From positions 37,216 through 101,215 of the forward strand of contig JAGWPB010000001.1 in assembly GCA_028870665.1 (NCBI GenBank): a stretch of DNA of 64,000 nt, in the 5' to 3' direction. The translations under genes and the position numbers were made by a program. Below are positions 37,455 through 45,489 of the stretch, piece after piece. This DNA is from Lysobacteraceae bacterium (GTDB taxonomy: Bacteria; Pseudomonadota; Gammaproteobacteria; Xanthomonadales; Rhodanobacteraceae). The notes beneath the pieces were generated by a model, which was given only the letters and a program-made list of their open reading frames with translations, made no database searches and was not told the origin of the DNA. The stretch's first letter is position 1, and each line of letters starts with the position of its first letter.

Positions 37455-38189
37455 ATGCGCTCGATCCGTCTCCACGTCGACCTGCCGCTGGTACCCGACT
37501 CCGATGTCACCCTGCCCGCCGCCGCCGCCGAGCACGCCACCCGCGTGCTGCGGCTGCGCAGCGGCGACGCGCTGGTGCTGTTCAACGGCGATGGTCACGA
37601 CTATCCGGCGCATCTTCTGGCCGTGTCCCGCGCCGGCGCCAGCGTGCGCATCGCGACGCGCGACGCACCTGCGGCGCCGGAGTCACCGTTGACACTCACC
37701 CTGGCGCAGGGCATCGCGCGCGGCGAGAAGATGGACCTGATCCTGCAGAAAGCCACCGAGCTGGGCGTGACGCGCATCGTGCCGCTGATCACCGCCCGCA
37801 CCGAGGTCAGGCTGGATGCCGGGCGCGGCGAAAAGCGCATGACGCACTGGCGCGGCGTGATCGCCGGTGCCTGCGAGCAGTGCGGCCGCGCGCGCCTGCC
37901 CGAACTCGCGACGCCGCGGTCGCTGGCGGAGTGGACGGCCGCCTCGGATGCGCTCGACGGCCTGCGGCTGTGCCTGGACCCGGAGGCCGCCTGCGGTCCG
38001 CGCCAGCTTCCCGCCTTTGCCGCGGCATGCCTCGTGGTCGGTCCGGAGGGCGGTCTTGCGCCCGCCGACCATGCGCTGCTGCAGAAGGCGGGATTCACCG
38101 GAATGCGCCTGGGTCCGCGCGTGCTGCGGACCGAAACCGCCGGCCTCGCCACGCTGGCTGCACTGCAGGCGCTGCATGGCGACTTCTGA
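37455..38189 (+). CDS. rsmE: 16S rRNA (uracil-1498-N3)-methyltransferase RsmE
   Basis: SPOUT-fold methyltransferase modifying U1498 of 16S rRNA. The 244-residue protein has an N-terminal PUA-like part (HATRVLRLRSGDALVLFNGDG) and the C-terminal SPOUT knot with LAQGIARGEKMDLILQKATELGVTRIVPL, CEQCGRARLPEL, VGPEGGLAPADHALL and LGPRVLRTETAGLATLAAL. All are standard RsmE blocks. ATG 37455 is the only plausible start. It converges with suhB over 78 bases. Confidence 0.96.
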   Translation: MRSIRLHVDLPLVPDSDVTLPAAAAEHATRVLRLRSGDALVLFNGDGHDYPAHLLAVSRAGASVRIATRDAPAAPESPLTLTLAQGIARGEKMDLILQKATELGVTRIVPLITARTEVRLDAGRGEKRMTHWRGVIAGACEQCGRARLPELATPRSLAEWTAASDALDGLRLCLDPEAACGPRQLPAFAAACLVVGPEGGLAPADHALLQKAGFTGMRLGPRVLRTETAGLATLAALQALHGDF

Positions 38190-38267
38190 CGGACGGCCCG
38201 GCAGTACCGGAACCGTCGAGCTCAGCGGCATCGGCTGGCGGCAGGCCGCCCGCGGGCGCCGCAACGC

Positions 38268-39071
38268 TCAGGCACGCAGCAGTTCGGGCGGCAGCTCCGG
38301 GCCGATGGTCCGGACCATCGCCTGCATCAGCTTGTGGTTGGCGGCGACCACGTTGCCGCTGGCGGGCAGGCCGTCGCGACCGGCGAAATCGGTGTAGCTG
38401 CCGCCGGCCTCGCGCACCAGCAGGCAGCCGGCCGCCATGTCCCAGGGCTTGAGGCCGATCTCGAAATAGCCGTCGTATCGCCCGGCGGCGACGTAGGCCA
38501 GATCAAGCGCGGCCGAACCGGAACGGCGCAGATCCTCGGCGCTGCCCAGCAGGGCACGAGTCATGCCCAACTGGGCCGGCAGATGCGCGCGCTGGCGCCA
38601 CGGGAAACCGGTGGCCAGCAGTGCCCCGTCCAGGGTCTCGCGCGCACTCACGCGCATGCGGCGATCGTTGAGAAACGCGCCGTCGCCCTTGCTGGCGGTG
38701 AACAGCTCGCTGCGCAGCGGGTCGAAGATCACGCCGTGGATCGGCTCGCCACGCTCGAGCAGACCGATCGAGACGCAGAAATGCGGGATGCCGCGCAGGT
38801 AATTGTGAGTGCCGTCCAGCGGATCGACCATCCAGGTGAACTTGCCGCGGCTGACCTCGCCCGACTCCTCGGCGACGATGCCGTGATCGGGATAGGCGCG
38901 GCGCAGCTCGCGGATGATCTCGGCCTCGGCGAGGCGATCCACCTCGCTGACGAAGTCGAGCCGCTGCTTTTCGACCACCGTCACGCTCTCGAGGCGGTTC
39001 ATGTAGCGCAGGATGACGCTGCCTGCGGCGCGCGCGGCGCGCACCGCGATGGTGACGGCGGGTCTGGGCAT
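38268..39071 (-). CDS. suhB: Inositol-1-monophosphatase SuhB
   Basis: Magnesium-dependent monophosphatase of 267 residues that in enterobacteria also joins the rRNA antitermination complex. Metal motifs are AEESGEVSRGKFTWMVDPLDGTHNYLRGIPHFCVSI (EES and DPLDGTHNY) and the C-terminal GLKPWDMAAGCLLVREAGG (WDxAA). The FTWMVDPLDGT and RRSGSAALDLAYVAAGRYDGYFE blocks distinguish it from CysQ, which is also in this window. It is divergent from trmJ; a CATAAT box lies about 45 bases upstream. Confidence 0.95.
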   Translation of the reverse strand: MPRPAVTIAVRAARAAGSVILRYMNRLESVTVVEKQRLDFVSEVDRLAEAEIIRELRRAYPDHGIVAEESGEVSRGKFTWMVDPLDGTHNYLRGIPHFCVSIGLLERGEPIHGVIFDPLRSELFTASKGDGAFLNDRRMRVSARETLDGALLATGFPWRQRAHLPAQLGMTRALLGSAEDLRRSGSAALDLAYVAAGRYDGYFEIGLKPWDMAAGCLLVREAGGSYTDFAGRDGLPASGNVVAANHKLMQAMVRTIGPELPPELLRA

Positions 39072-39116
39072 GGCTGGGGCTCGAAAGAACGGTTCCGCGC
39101 GGGACGCGGCTCGCGC

Positions 39117-39122
39117 ATTATG
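39117..39122 (-). promoter_or_regulatory. Candidate -10 box for suhB
   Basis: Minus-strand CATAAT (five of six matches) lies 45 bases before the suhB start in the divergent suhB-trmJ gap. No good -35 was found. Confidence 0.3.
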
Positions 39123-39163
39123 CCAGCCTGTCGCGCACCGCGCCGCCGCCCCGAGCCTGCTCC

Positions 39164-40000
39164 ATGCGTTCCACCGCCGATCCCGACCTTGCGCGCTTGC
39201 GCTTCGTGCTCACCCGCCCTTCGCATCCGGGCAACATCGGCGCGGCGGCGCGCGCCCTGCGCACCATGGGTTTCGAGCGCCTGGCGCTGGTGGCGCCGGC
39301 GCGCTTCCCCGACCCCGAGGCGACCGCGCTGGCAGCCGGCGCAGACGCCGTGCTCGCCACCGCGGCCTTGCACGCCACCCTGCCCGATGCGCTGGCCGAC
39401 TGCACGCTGGCGCTGGGCCTGAGCGCGCGCCGGCGCGGCGTCAGCCTGCCGGAACTCGACCCGCGCGCCGCTGCCGCCGTGGTCTGGACCGCGCTGCGCC
39501 GCGGCGAAACGGTGGCCCTGGTGTTCGGCAACGAGCGCACCGGACTGGAGAACGACGAGCTGGCGCGCTGCCACGTGATGGTGCGCATCCCCAGCGTCGA
39601 CGATTTCAGCTCGCTCAACCTCGCGCAGGCGGTGCAGGTGATGGCCTATGAGCTGCGCATGGTCGAACGGGCCGATGCGGCCGCCGCGACCACCACCGCT
39701 CCCGCCCGCGAACCGCCGGCCGGCGGCGCCGACATGGAGCGCTTTTTCGACCACCTGTTTGCCGCGCTGCACACCATCGACTTCCACAAGGGCCGCGCGC
39801 CGATCACGATCGAGCAGCGCCTGCGCAAGCTGTTCCTGCGCGCAAAACCCGATGCACGCGAGCTGCGCGTGCTACACGGCATTCTCAGCGACGCCGAGCG
39901 CATGGCGCGGCTGGCCGGGCGCGCGACGTCAGAACAGACGGCGCAGCAGGGTCAGGATCGCGCCGCTGGCGCTGGCAAAGGTGCCGATGGTGACCAGTGA
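39164..40000 (+). CDS. trmJ: tRNA (cytidine/uridine-32-2'-O)-methyltransferase TrmJ
   Basis: SpoU-class SPOUT methyltransferase for ribose 32 of tRNA. The 278-residue protein carries FVLTRPSHPGNIGAAARALRTMGF, LVFGNERTGLENDELARC and FSSLNLAQAVQVMAYELR, the three SpoU motifs. The usual C-terminal helical region (MERFFDHLFAALHTIDFHKG) follows. The family normally ends near ERMARLAGRA; the last two dozen residues (SEQTAQQGQDRAAGAGKG) run 72 bases into the convergent ExoD-like gene and have no family counterpart that I recognise. Confidence 0.95.
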   Translation: MRSTADPDLARLRFVLTRPSHPGNIGAAARALRTMGFERLALVAPARFPDPEATALAAGADAVLATAALHATLPDALADCTLALGLSARRRGVSLPELDPRAAAAVVWTALRRGETVALVFGNERTGLENDELARCHVMVRIPSVDDFSSLNLAQAVQVMAYELRMVERADAAAATTTAPAREPPAGGADMERFFDHLFAALHTIDFHKGRAPITIEQRLRKLFLRAKPDARELRVLHGILSDAERMARLAGRATSEQTAQQGQDRAAGAGKGADGDQ

Positions 40001-40534
40001 CAGCCCCCAGGCGACCAGCAGCAGCACGCCGTCGCGCTCCAGCAGGGTGACTCCGTAGAGCAGCAGCAGGGCGCCGATCGGCCAGTTGGTAAACGGGATC
40101 GGCAAGGCCAGCAGGATGCCGACCAGCACCAGCAGCAGGCCGCTGAACAGACTGGCCGGGCGCCGGGTCAACGCTTCCAGCCGCGGCCGGCACAGGCGCT
40201 CCAGCCACGAGAGCAGCGGCTGCCCGGCACGGACCACGCGCTCGGCGATGCCGCGCCTGAGCGTGTAGTCGGCGATGCGGCCCGGCAGCCAGGGGCGGTC
40301 CAGACCGAGCAGCATCTGCAGGCCGGCCAGTACCACCAGCACACCCATCGGGCCGCCGATGCCGATCGGAACCGGAACGAAGTTGGGCAGCGCCAGGATC
40401 AGCAGCAGAAAGCCGAACGCGCGCTCGTGCAGCGGATCGATCAGCGCGCCCAGGCGGATGCTGTCGCCCGGATGCGCACGCAACGCGGCGGCGAGCAGCT
40501 CGCTGGTACGCGGATCGTGTCCTCGCTCGCTCAT
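39929..40534 (-). CDS. ExoD-family exopolysaccharide-related membrane protein
   Basis: A 201-residue inner-membrane protein matching the ExoD family, named for an exopolysaccharide-synthesis phenotype in rhizobia. It has a cytoplasmic start with GDSIRLGALIDPLHERAFGFLLLILALPNFVPVP, the conserved PNFVPVPIGIGG turn, then several helices including LFSGLLLVLVGILLALPIPFTN and GALLLLYGVTLL. Biochemical function is not established. Its 3' end overlaps the trmJ tail on the opposite strand by 72 bases. Confidence 0.85.
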   Translation of the reverse strand: MSERGHDPRTSELLAAALRAHPGDSIRLGALIDPLHERAFGFLLLILALPNFVPVPIGIGGPMGVLVVLAGLQMLLGLDRPWLPGRIADYTLRRGIAERVVRAGQPLLSWLERLCRPRLEALTRRPASLFSGLLLVLVGILLALPIPFTNWPIGALLLLYGVTLLERDGVLLLVAWGLSLVTIGTFASASGAILTLLRRLF

Positions 40535-40557
40535 CGCGATCGGCCGGCGGCGCGCAT

Positions 40558-41883
40558 TCAGGCATCCGCCGCGCCGGCTTCGGCCGGCGGCACGACCAGC
40601 ACCTTGTCGATGCGTGCACCGTCCAGGTCCAGCACCTCGAAGCGCATGCCGTGCCAGCTGAAGGCCTCGCCGGCCTGGGGAATGCGGCCAAACGCGGCCA
40701 TCATCATGCCGGCAACGGTGCGGAAATCGTGATCCTCCTCGTTGGGCAGCTGCTCGATGGCAAGCAGTTCGCGCAGATCGTCGGTGGCCAGCGCGCCGTC
40801 CACCAGATAACTGCCGTCTTCGCGGCGCGCGATGGGGGCATCCCGCGCGACGCTGGCGCCTTCGGTGGACATGCTCTTGCCGACGACCGCCTCGAGCAGG
40901 TTGTTGAGGGTGACCAGGCCCTCGATGTCACCGTATTCGTCCACCACCAGCGCCAGCGGCGTCTCGGCGTCGCGGAACTCCTCCAGCAAATCGAAGGCGC
41001 GCGCGCTGGCCGGCACATACAGCGGCTTGACCAGCACGCGAAAGAGGTCGGTCGGATGCACGCCGCGGACGATGCCCTCCAGCAGACTCTTGACCTCGAG
41101 CACACCCAGCACCTCGTTTTCGCTGAGGCGATAGACCGGATAGCGCGAGTACGGCGTGTCGTGCAGCACCGCGAGATTGTCGGCCAGCGGCGCGGCGGCA
41201 TCCAGCCAGGCGATGCGCGGACGCGGCGTCATCACGCTGTCCACCGTGCGGTCGCCCAGGCGCAGCACGCGGCTGACCATGTTGCGCTCGTCTTCGTCGA
41301 GCACGCCTTGCTCGGCGCTTTCGGCGACCAGCAGACGGATCTCCTCCTCGCTGACCTGCTCGCGGCTGGCGCGATCCAGACGCAGCAGGCGCAGCAGCAG
41401 CGAGCTGGCGGCGTTGAGGATCCACACGAACGGCGCGACCAGGCTGCCCAGCACCCGCATCGGCACCGCGACCAGCACGGCCAGGCGTTCGGGTGCCACC
41501 AGTGCGGCGCGCTTGGGCACCAGTTCGCCGACGACGATGTTGATGAAGGTGATCAGGCTGATGCTGAGGATCAGCCCCAGCGGCAGCGCGTAGGCGGCCA
41601 GCCACGGCAGGCCCAGCGCCGCCAGCCAGATCGACAGGCGCCGGCCGATGCTGGCGCCGGTGACCACGCCGGTGATGATCGCGAGCAGGGTGATGCCCAC
41701 CTGCACAGTGGACAGGAAGCGTTCAGGCCGCTCGACCAGGCGCAATGCCACCGCTGCGCGACGACTGTGCGTCGCCAGCGCCTTCAGGCGCGACTTGCGC
41801 GCCGCGACCATCGCGATCTCGCTCAGCGCGAAAAACCCGTTGACCAGCGCGAGCAGAAGGACAAGCCCGAGTTCACTCAGCAT
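40558..41883 (-). CDS. CNNM-domain/CBS hemolysin-type membrane protein (CorB/YoaE-like)
   Basis: A 441-residue protein with an N-terminal DUF21/CNNM membrane domain of three or four helices (LGLVLLLALVNGFFALSEIAMVAARKSRL, FLSTVQVGITLLAIITG, ISLITFINIVVGELVPKRAAL), two CBS domains (VMTPRPRIAWLD and LVVDEYGDIEGLVTLNNLLEAVVG) and a C-terminal CorC_HlyC domain. CNNM proteins are linked to magnesium export. Start ATG 41883 gives MLSELGLVLLLALVNG, the family opening. It differs from the corC gene at 19 kb by having the membrane domain. Confidence 0.92.
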   Translation of the reverse strand: MLSELGLVLLLALVNGFFALSEIAMVAARKSRLKALATHSRRAAVALRLVERPERFLSTVQVGITLLAIITGVVTGASIGRRLSIWLAALGLPWLAAYALPLGLILSISLITFINIVVGELVPKRAALVAPERLAVLVAVPMRVLGSLVAPFVWILNAASSLLLRLLRLDRASREQVSEEEIRLLVAESAEQGVLDEDERNMVSRVLRLGDRTVDSVMTPRPRIAWLDAAAPLADNLAVLHDTPYSRYPVYRLSENEVLGVLEVKSLLEGIVRGVHPTDLFRVLVKPLYVPASARAFDLLEEFRDAETPLALVVDEYGDIEGLVTLNNLLEAVVGKSMSTEGASVARDAPIARREDGSYLVDGALATDDLRELLAIEQLPNEEDHDFRTVAGMMMAAFGRIPQAGEAFSWHGMRFEVLDLDGARIDKVLVVPPAEAGAADA

Positions 41884-41950
41884 CGGGGCGGGCGCATTCG
41901 AGGCATGCCGCGAGTGTAGCAAGAGCACCCGCTGTTGCCGCGACAGCCGC

Positions 41951-42352
41951 TCAGAGCGCGTCGCCCTCGACCGCCATGGCCTGTTCCAGCTGATCGCCGA
42001 GCACGCCCAGCTCGGCAATCAGGCGATCCAGTTCGTGCACGGTGAGTATCTCGTAGGGGCGGTTCTCGCACAGGTGCAGGTACGGCGATCCCTCCAGATC
42101 ACTGACCGCGAGATAGCCGATGCGCTGCTCCCAGTTGAAGCGCAGGCAGCGTTGCGCGTCCATGCCGGCGAGCGGGCCGATCGGCGTGGACACACGCAGG
42201 GACTTGCGGCCGTCTTCGCCGTCCAGCTCGATCAGGTAGATGCCCTGGTGACGCTGTCCGACCGCAAGGTCGAAGCTGATCAGGTACGGGTCGTTGGTCT
42301 CCAGACTGTGCCGGCCGCCGATATGCGAGCGGATGTTCTCGAAGGTCAGCAT
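41951..42352 (-). CDS. Conserved hypothetical protein
   Basis: A 133-residue soluble protein with alternating strands and helices (ISFDLAVGQRHQGIYLIELDGE, LRVSTPIGPL, IGYLAVSDLEGSPYLHLCENRPYE) and a C-terminal helix (LTVHELDRLIAELGVLGDQLEQAM). The overall pattern, with a two-layer sandwich and terminal helix, recalls YbjN/type III chaperone-like folds, but I do not recognise a family. ATG 42352 is chosen because upstream translation is low-complexity antisense of the next gene. It is divergent from the ATL gene. Confidence 0.65.
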   Translation of the reverse strand: MLTFENIRSHIGGRHSLETNDPYLISFDLAVGQRHQGIYLIELDGEDGRKSLRVSTPIGPLAGMDAQRCLRFNWEQRIGYLAVSDLEGSPYLHLCENRPYEILTVHELDRLIAELGVLGDQLEQAMAVEGDAL

Positions 42353-42403
42353 GGCAACGTCCCGGCCCCAGGTAGGGATGCCATGGTAGCGTGCCGGCCA
42401 CCG

Positions 42404-42745
42404 ATGATGAATCCGCAGCACGTCCGCATCCTCGAGGCCGTCGCCGCCATCCCGCGCGGGCGCGTGGCCAGCTACGGCGCGATCGCCGCCCGTGCCGGAC
42501 TGCCGGGCCGCGCGCGCCTGGTCGGACGTGCGCTGCGCGAAGCACCGGCCCTGCCGGCCCTGCCCTGGCATCGCGTGCTGCGCGCGGATGGCCGCATCGC
42601 GCTGCCGCAGGGCAGCACCGGATTCGCCGAGCAGTGCCGACGCCTCGCCGCGGAAGGCGTCACGGTGCGCAACGGCCGCGTGGCGCTGGATGCATTCGGG
42701 CTCGATCCCGATCTCGATCGCGCACTGTGGGGGCAGCGGAATTAG
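42404..42745 (+). CDS. Alkyltransferase-like (ATL) DNA-binding protein
   Basis: A 113-residue protein homologous to the DNA-binding domain of O6-alkylguanine-DNA alkyltransferases. The fold landmarks are IPRGRVASYGAIAARAGLPGRARLVGRAL and PALPWHRVLRADGRIALP. The catalytic PCHRV of Ada/Ogt is PWHRV here (W55), so it cannot transfer alkyl groups. This is the defining change of ATL proteins, which bind O6-alkylguanine and channel it to nucleotide excision repair. Start ATGATG at 42404 or 42407. It converges with the LuxR-type regulator gene. Confidence 0.92.
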   Translation: MMNPQHVRILEAVAAIPRGRVASYGAIAARAGLPGRARLVGRALREAPALPALPWHRVLRADGRIALPQGSTGFAEQCRRLAAEGVTVRNGRVALDAFGLDPDLDRALWGQRN

Positions 42746-42764
42746 GGCCGGGCATTGCCGGCCC
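42745..42764. terminator. Hairpin between convergent ATL and LuxR-type genes
   Basis: A 7-base stem (GGGCCGG / CCGGCCC) with a 6-base loop begins at the last base of the ATL stop codon. There is no T-tract on either side, so it is a possible but weak bidirectional terminator. Confidence 0.35.
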
Positions 42765-42821
42765 GCGAGATCAGTCCGCGGCGATGCGGCACATGCCGGT
42801 TCCCGGGTCTCGGCGCACCAT

Positions 42822-43424
42822 CTACAGCCAGCCCTTCTGCCGTGCCAGACGATAGGCTTCGATGCGGTTGCCGACACCGAGCTTGCCGATCGCCTCGCTG
42901 AGATAATTGCGCACCGTGCCGTGGGAAAGGTTCAATCGTGCGGCGATACCGGAGGCAGCCAGCCCCTCGCCGGCCAGACGCAACACCTGGCGCTCACGCT
43001 CGCTGAGCGGATCGGCCTCGGTCCAGGCCTCCAGCGCCAGCTGCGGATCGATCGCGCGGCCGCCCCGATGCACGGTGCGCAGCGCTTCGGCCAACTGCTC
43101 GGCCGGAGCATCCTTGAGCAGATAGCCTGAAACGCCGGCATCCAGCGCGCGGCGCAGGAAACCGGCGCGAGCGAAGGTGGTCACGATCACCACCCTGACC
43201 GGCCATCCGTGGCGCTGCAGGCGCTGTGCCAGCTCCAGACCGGTCAGACCCGGCATCTCGATGTCGGTCACCAGCACGTCGGGCTTGAGACGCTGCAGTT
43301 CACGCCAGGCGGCTTCGCCGTCGGCGGCCGTGCCGAGCACCTCGAGGTCGGATTCGAGACTGAGCAGCGCCGACAGCGCCCCGCGCACCATGGCCTGATC
43401 CTCGGCCAGCAGGATGCGGATCAT
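42822..43424 (-). CDS. NarL/LuxR-family response regulator, DesR-like
   Basis: A 200-residue regulator: receiver domain with LLAEDQAMVRGALSALLSLE, phosphoacceptor D54 (VLVTDIEMPG) and the conserved LLKDAP Lys, then a GerE helix-turn-helix (LSERERQVLRLAGEGLAASGIAARLNLSHGTVRNYLSEAIGKLG). The short HTH with HGTVRNYLSEA resembles DesR-type regulators paired with DesK-type kinases. ATG 43424 overlaps the kinase stop as ATGA. Last gene of a four-gene operon whose first two genes encode an ABC transporter, probably its target. Confidence 0.93.
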   Translation of the reverse strand: MIRILLAEDQAMVRGALSALLSLESDLEVLGTAADGEAAWRELQRLKPDVLVTDIEMPGLTGLELAQRLQRHGWPVRVVIVTTFARAGFLRRALDAGVSGYLLKDAPAEQLAEALRTVHRGGRAIDPQLALEAWTEADPLSERERQVLRLAGEGLAASGIAARLNLSHGTVRNYLSEAIGKLGVGNRIEAYRLARQKGWL

Positions 43425-44677
43425 GGCCCGGCCCCGCGCCGTGTGCTGCCGGCCGCCGCACTGTCGGCGGCTTGTGTGACGATCGCCCGCTGCACCGGCA
43501 TCGCAGCGGCGGCACACAGACGACCTGGCGCCAACGCACCCTCGGCCAGGCCAGCCCCGGTACGCGGGCAGCCGAGATCGGCGCAAAGACGCGTGCCGTG
43601 ACCGGGCTCCGAATCGATCTGCAGGGTGCCGCCCAGCGCCGCCAGCCGCTCGCGCATGCCGATGAGGCCATTGCCCTCACGCACGACGCCGCCACAGCCG
43701 TCATCCTCGATGCACAAGCGCACCCGTTCGCTCGTGCGCGTCAGTACGACGCCGACGCGATGCGCGCTGGCGTGGCGCTGGATATTGGTAGCGGCCTCGC
43801 GCAGCACCATGGCCAGCGCGGCGTCAAGGGCCGGTGGCAGATCGGCGGTATCGGTGCGGCTGTCCACCAGAATGCCGGCGGTTTCCAGCAGCAACCGCGC
43901 GCTGGCCATTTCGGCCAGCAGCTGCGGCGCGTGCAGTCCGCTGACCGCGGCGCGCACCTGCGTCAGCGCCTCGCGCGCCACGCGCTCGACCTCGCGCATC
44001 TCGCGCCCGGCCGCAGCGGCGTCGCGCTCGACCAGACGCGCGGCGAGTTCACTCTTCAGCGCTACCAGCGATAGCGTGTGGCCCAGCAGATCGTGCAGGT
44101 CACGGCCGATCCGTTCGCGTTCGGCGGTGGCGGCGAGGCGGCGGATTTCCTCATGACTGAGACGCAGCTGCGCGTCAGCCTGACCCTTGCTGCGATACAT
44201 CATGTTCATGCCGCCAATCACCAGCGCCCACAACGTCACACTGAGAATGGTCGGCCACGACCAGCCCAGTGCCCGCGCCTCGACGGTGTAGGCAGCAAGC
44301 AGGCCCAGCATCGCCAGGAGCGAGATGCGAACGCCGCGGAATGCAAAGCCGCTGAACACGCAGGCGTAGATCACGTAGGTCAGCGCACCGGGATTGACCG
44401 GCGAAAGCACGAAACCCAACGCGGCGATCGCGGCGACATAGCCCTTGATCTGCCGGACCGGCACGGCATAGGCGCGCAAGTACAGCCATATGAACAGCGC
44501 GTACGACAGCAGGGTGGCCGGCATCCAGGCGCGCCATGGCATGGAATTGAGCACCGGCACGGCCACGATCCACACGCCCCACACCAGATTGGCGAGCGCG
44601 AAGCGCCACGCCTTGTGCGATGGCTGGGTGCCACGGGTGTAACCGAGGATGGAATCCGGCGCGATGTCGAAACGCAT
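43421..44677 (-). CDS. DesK-type sensor histidine kinase
   Basis: A 418-residue membrane kinase with five or six N-terminal transmembrane helices in the first 160 residues and no large periplasmic loop, as in the thermosensor DesK. The HisKA_3 domain has ERERIGRDLHDLLGHTLSLVALK with H195, and the HATPase domain has REAATNIQRHA and NGLIGMRERLAALGG. After the ATPase domain (near residue 355) comes an Ala/Gly-rich tail of about 60 residues with no recognisable domain. Membrane fluidity or a drug acting on the membrane is a plausible signal given the linked ABC transporter. Confidence 0.92.
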   Translation of the reverse strand: MRFDIAPDSILGYTRGTQPSHKAWRFALANLVWGVWIVAVPVLNSMPWRAWMPATLLSYALFIWLYLRAYAVPVRQIKGYVAAIAALGFVLSPVNPGALTYVIYACVFSGFAFRGVRISLLAMLGLLAAYTVEARALGWSWPTILSVTLWALVIGGMNMMYRSKGQADAQLRLSHEEIRRLAATAERERIGRDLHDLLGHTLSLVALKSELAARLVERDAAAAGREMREVERVAREALTQVRAAVSGLHAPQLLAEMASARLLLETAGILVDSRTDTADLPPALDAALAMVLREAATNIQRHASAHRVGVVLTRTSERVRLCIEDDGCGGVVREGNGLIGMRERLAALGGTLQIDSEPGHGTRLCADLGCPRTGAGLAEGALAPGRLCAAAAMPVQRAIVTQAADSAAAGSTRRGAGP

Positions 44678-44727
44678 GCGTCCTCCAGGATCGCGATACC
44701 GCCATCATAGGCGCGTCGCGCTTGTGT

Positions 44728-45489
44728 TCACCCGGCGCTGCGCAGGCGCCGCACGGCGAACACGAAGCACAGCGCCGTGAACAGCAGCAGCGTCTCGACG
44801 TGCGGCAGCACGGAGGCGGGCGCCATGCCCACGGCATGCAGGCTGAGCCGGCCCAGATGATAGGCCGGCCACAGCGGCGCCAGTCCCTGCAGCACGTGCG
44901 GCATCGCCTGCAGCGGCACCCACAGCCCGGACAGGAACGACATCGGCAGGTAGATCAAATTGGCGAGTGCCGGCGCCGCCTGCGCGCTGGCCCAAGTGCC
45001 GATCAGCAGGCCGATGGCGCAGAACGGCAGCACGCCCAGCACCATCACCAGAGCCAGTGTCAGCCACTGCGCCGGCGCTAGGCGCACGCCACCGATACTC
45101 GCCGCCAGCACGGCCAGGATCACGAAGATCAGCGCAGCGAACAGCATCGCCATTGCCATCTTGGCAGCGAGATAGGCGCCCGGCGGTACCGGCAACGCGC
45201 GCTTGAGCGCCAGCAGGCCACGCTCGCGATCGATCGCCACCCCGATGCCGAGCGCGAACAGGCCCGGCGCCATCACACCGAAGGCACCCATGCTGCCCAG
45301 CACGTAGACCGCCTGCTGCGGACCGTGTCCGCCGAAAACGACCCCGAACAACAGATAGAACATCGCCGGAAATGCCAGCATCGGCACCACCGCACCAGGC
45401 GCGCGCAGCAGGCGCAGGAATTCGTACCCGGCATCCGCCGCGTAGATGCGCGCAAGGCGAGGCAATGGCAGGGTATCGACAGCATTCAT
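44728..45489 (-). CDS. ABC-2 type transporter permease
   Basis: A 253-residue inner-membrane protein with six hydrophobic segments of the ABC-2 type (FLRLLRAPGAVVPMLAFPAMFYLLFG, MAPGLFALGIGVAIDRERG, AMAMLFAALIFVILAVLA, VMVLGVLPFCAIGLLIG, ANLIYLPMSFLSGLWVPL). The IDRERG element between helices 2 and 3 and the LSGLWVPL segment are typical of bacterial exporters. It overlaps the ATPase stop by one base (TGATG). Substrate unknown; context with DesK/DesR suggests lipid, drug or bacteriocin-type export. Confidence 0.9.
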   Translation of the reverse strand: MNAVDTLPLPRLARIYAADAGYEFLRLLRAPGAVVPMLAFPAMFYLLFGVVFGGHGPQQAVYVLGSMGAFGVMAPGLFALGIGVAIDRERGLLALKRALPVPPGAYLAAKMAMAMLFAALIFVILAVLAASIGGVRLAPAQWLTLALVMVLGVLPFCAIGLLIGTWASAQAAPALANLIYLPMSFLSGLWVPLQAMPHVLQGLAPLWPAYHLGRLSLHAVGMAPASVLPHVETLLLFTALCFVFAVRRLRSAG

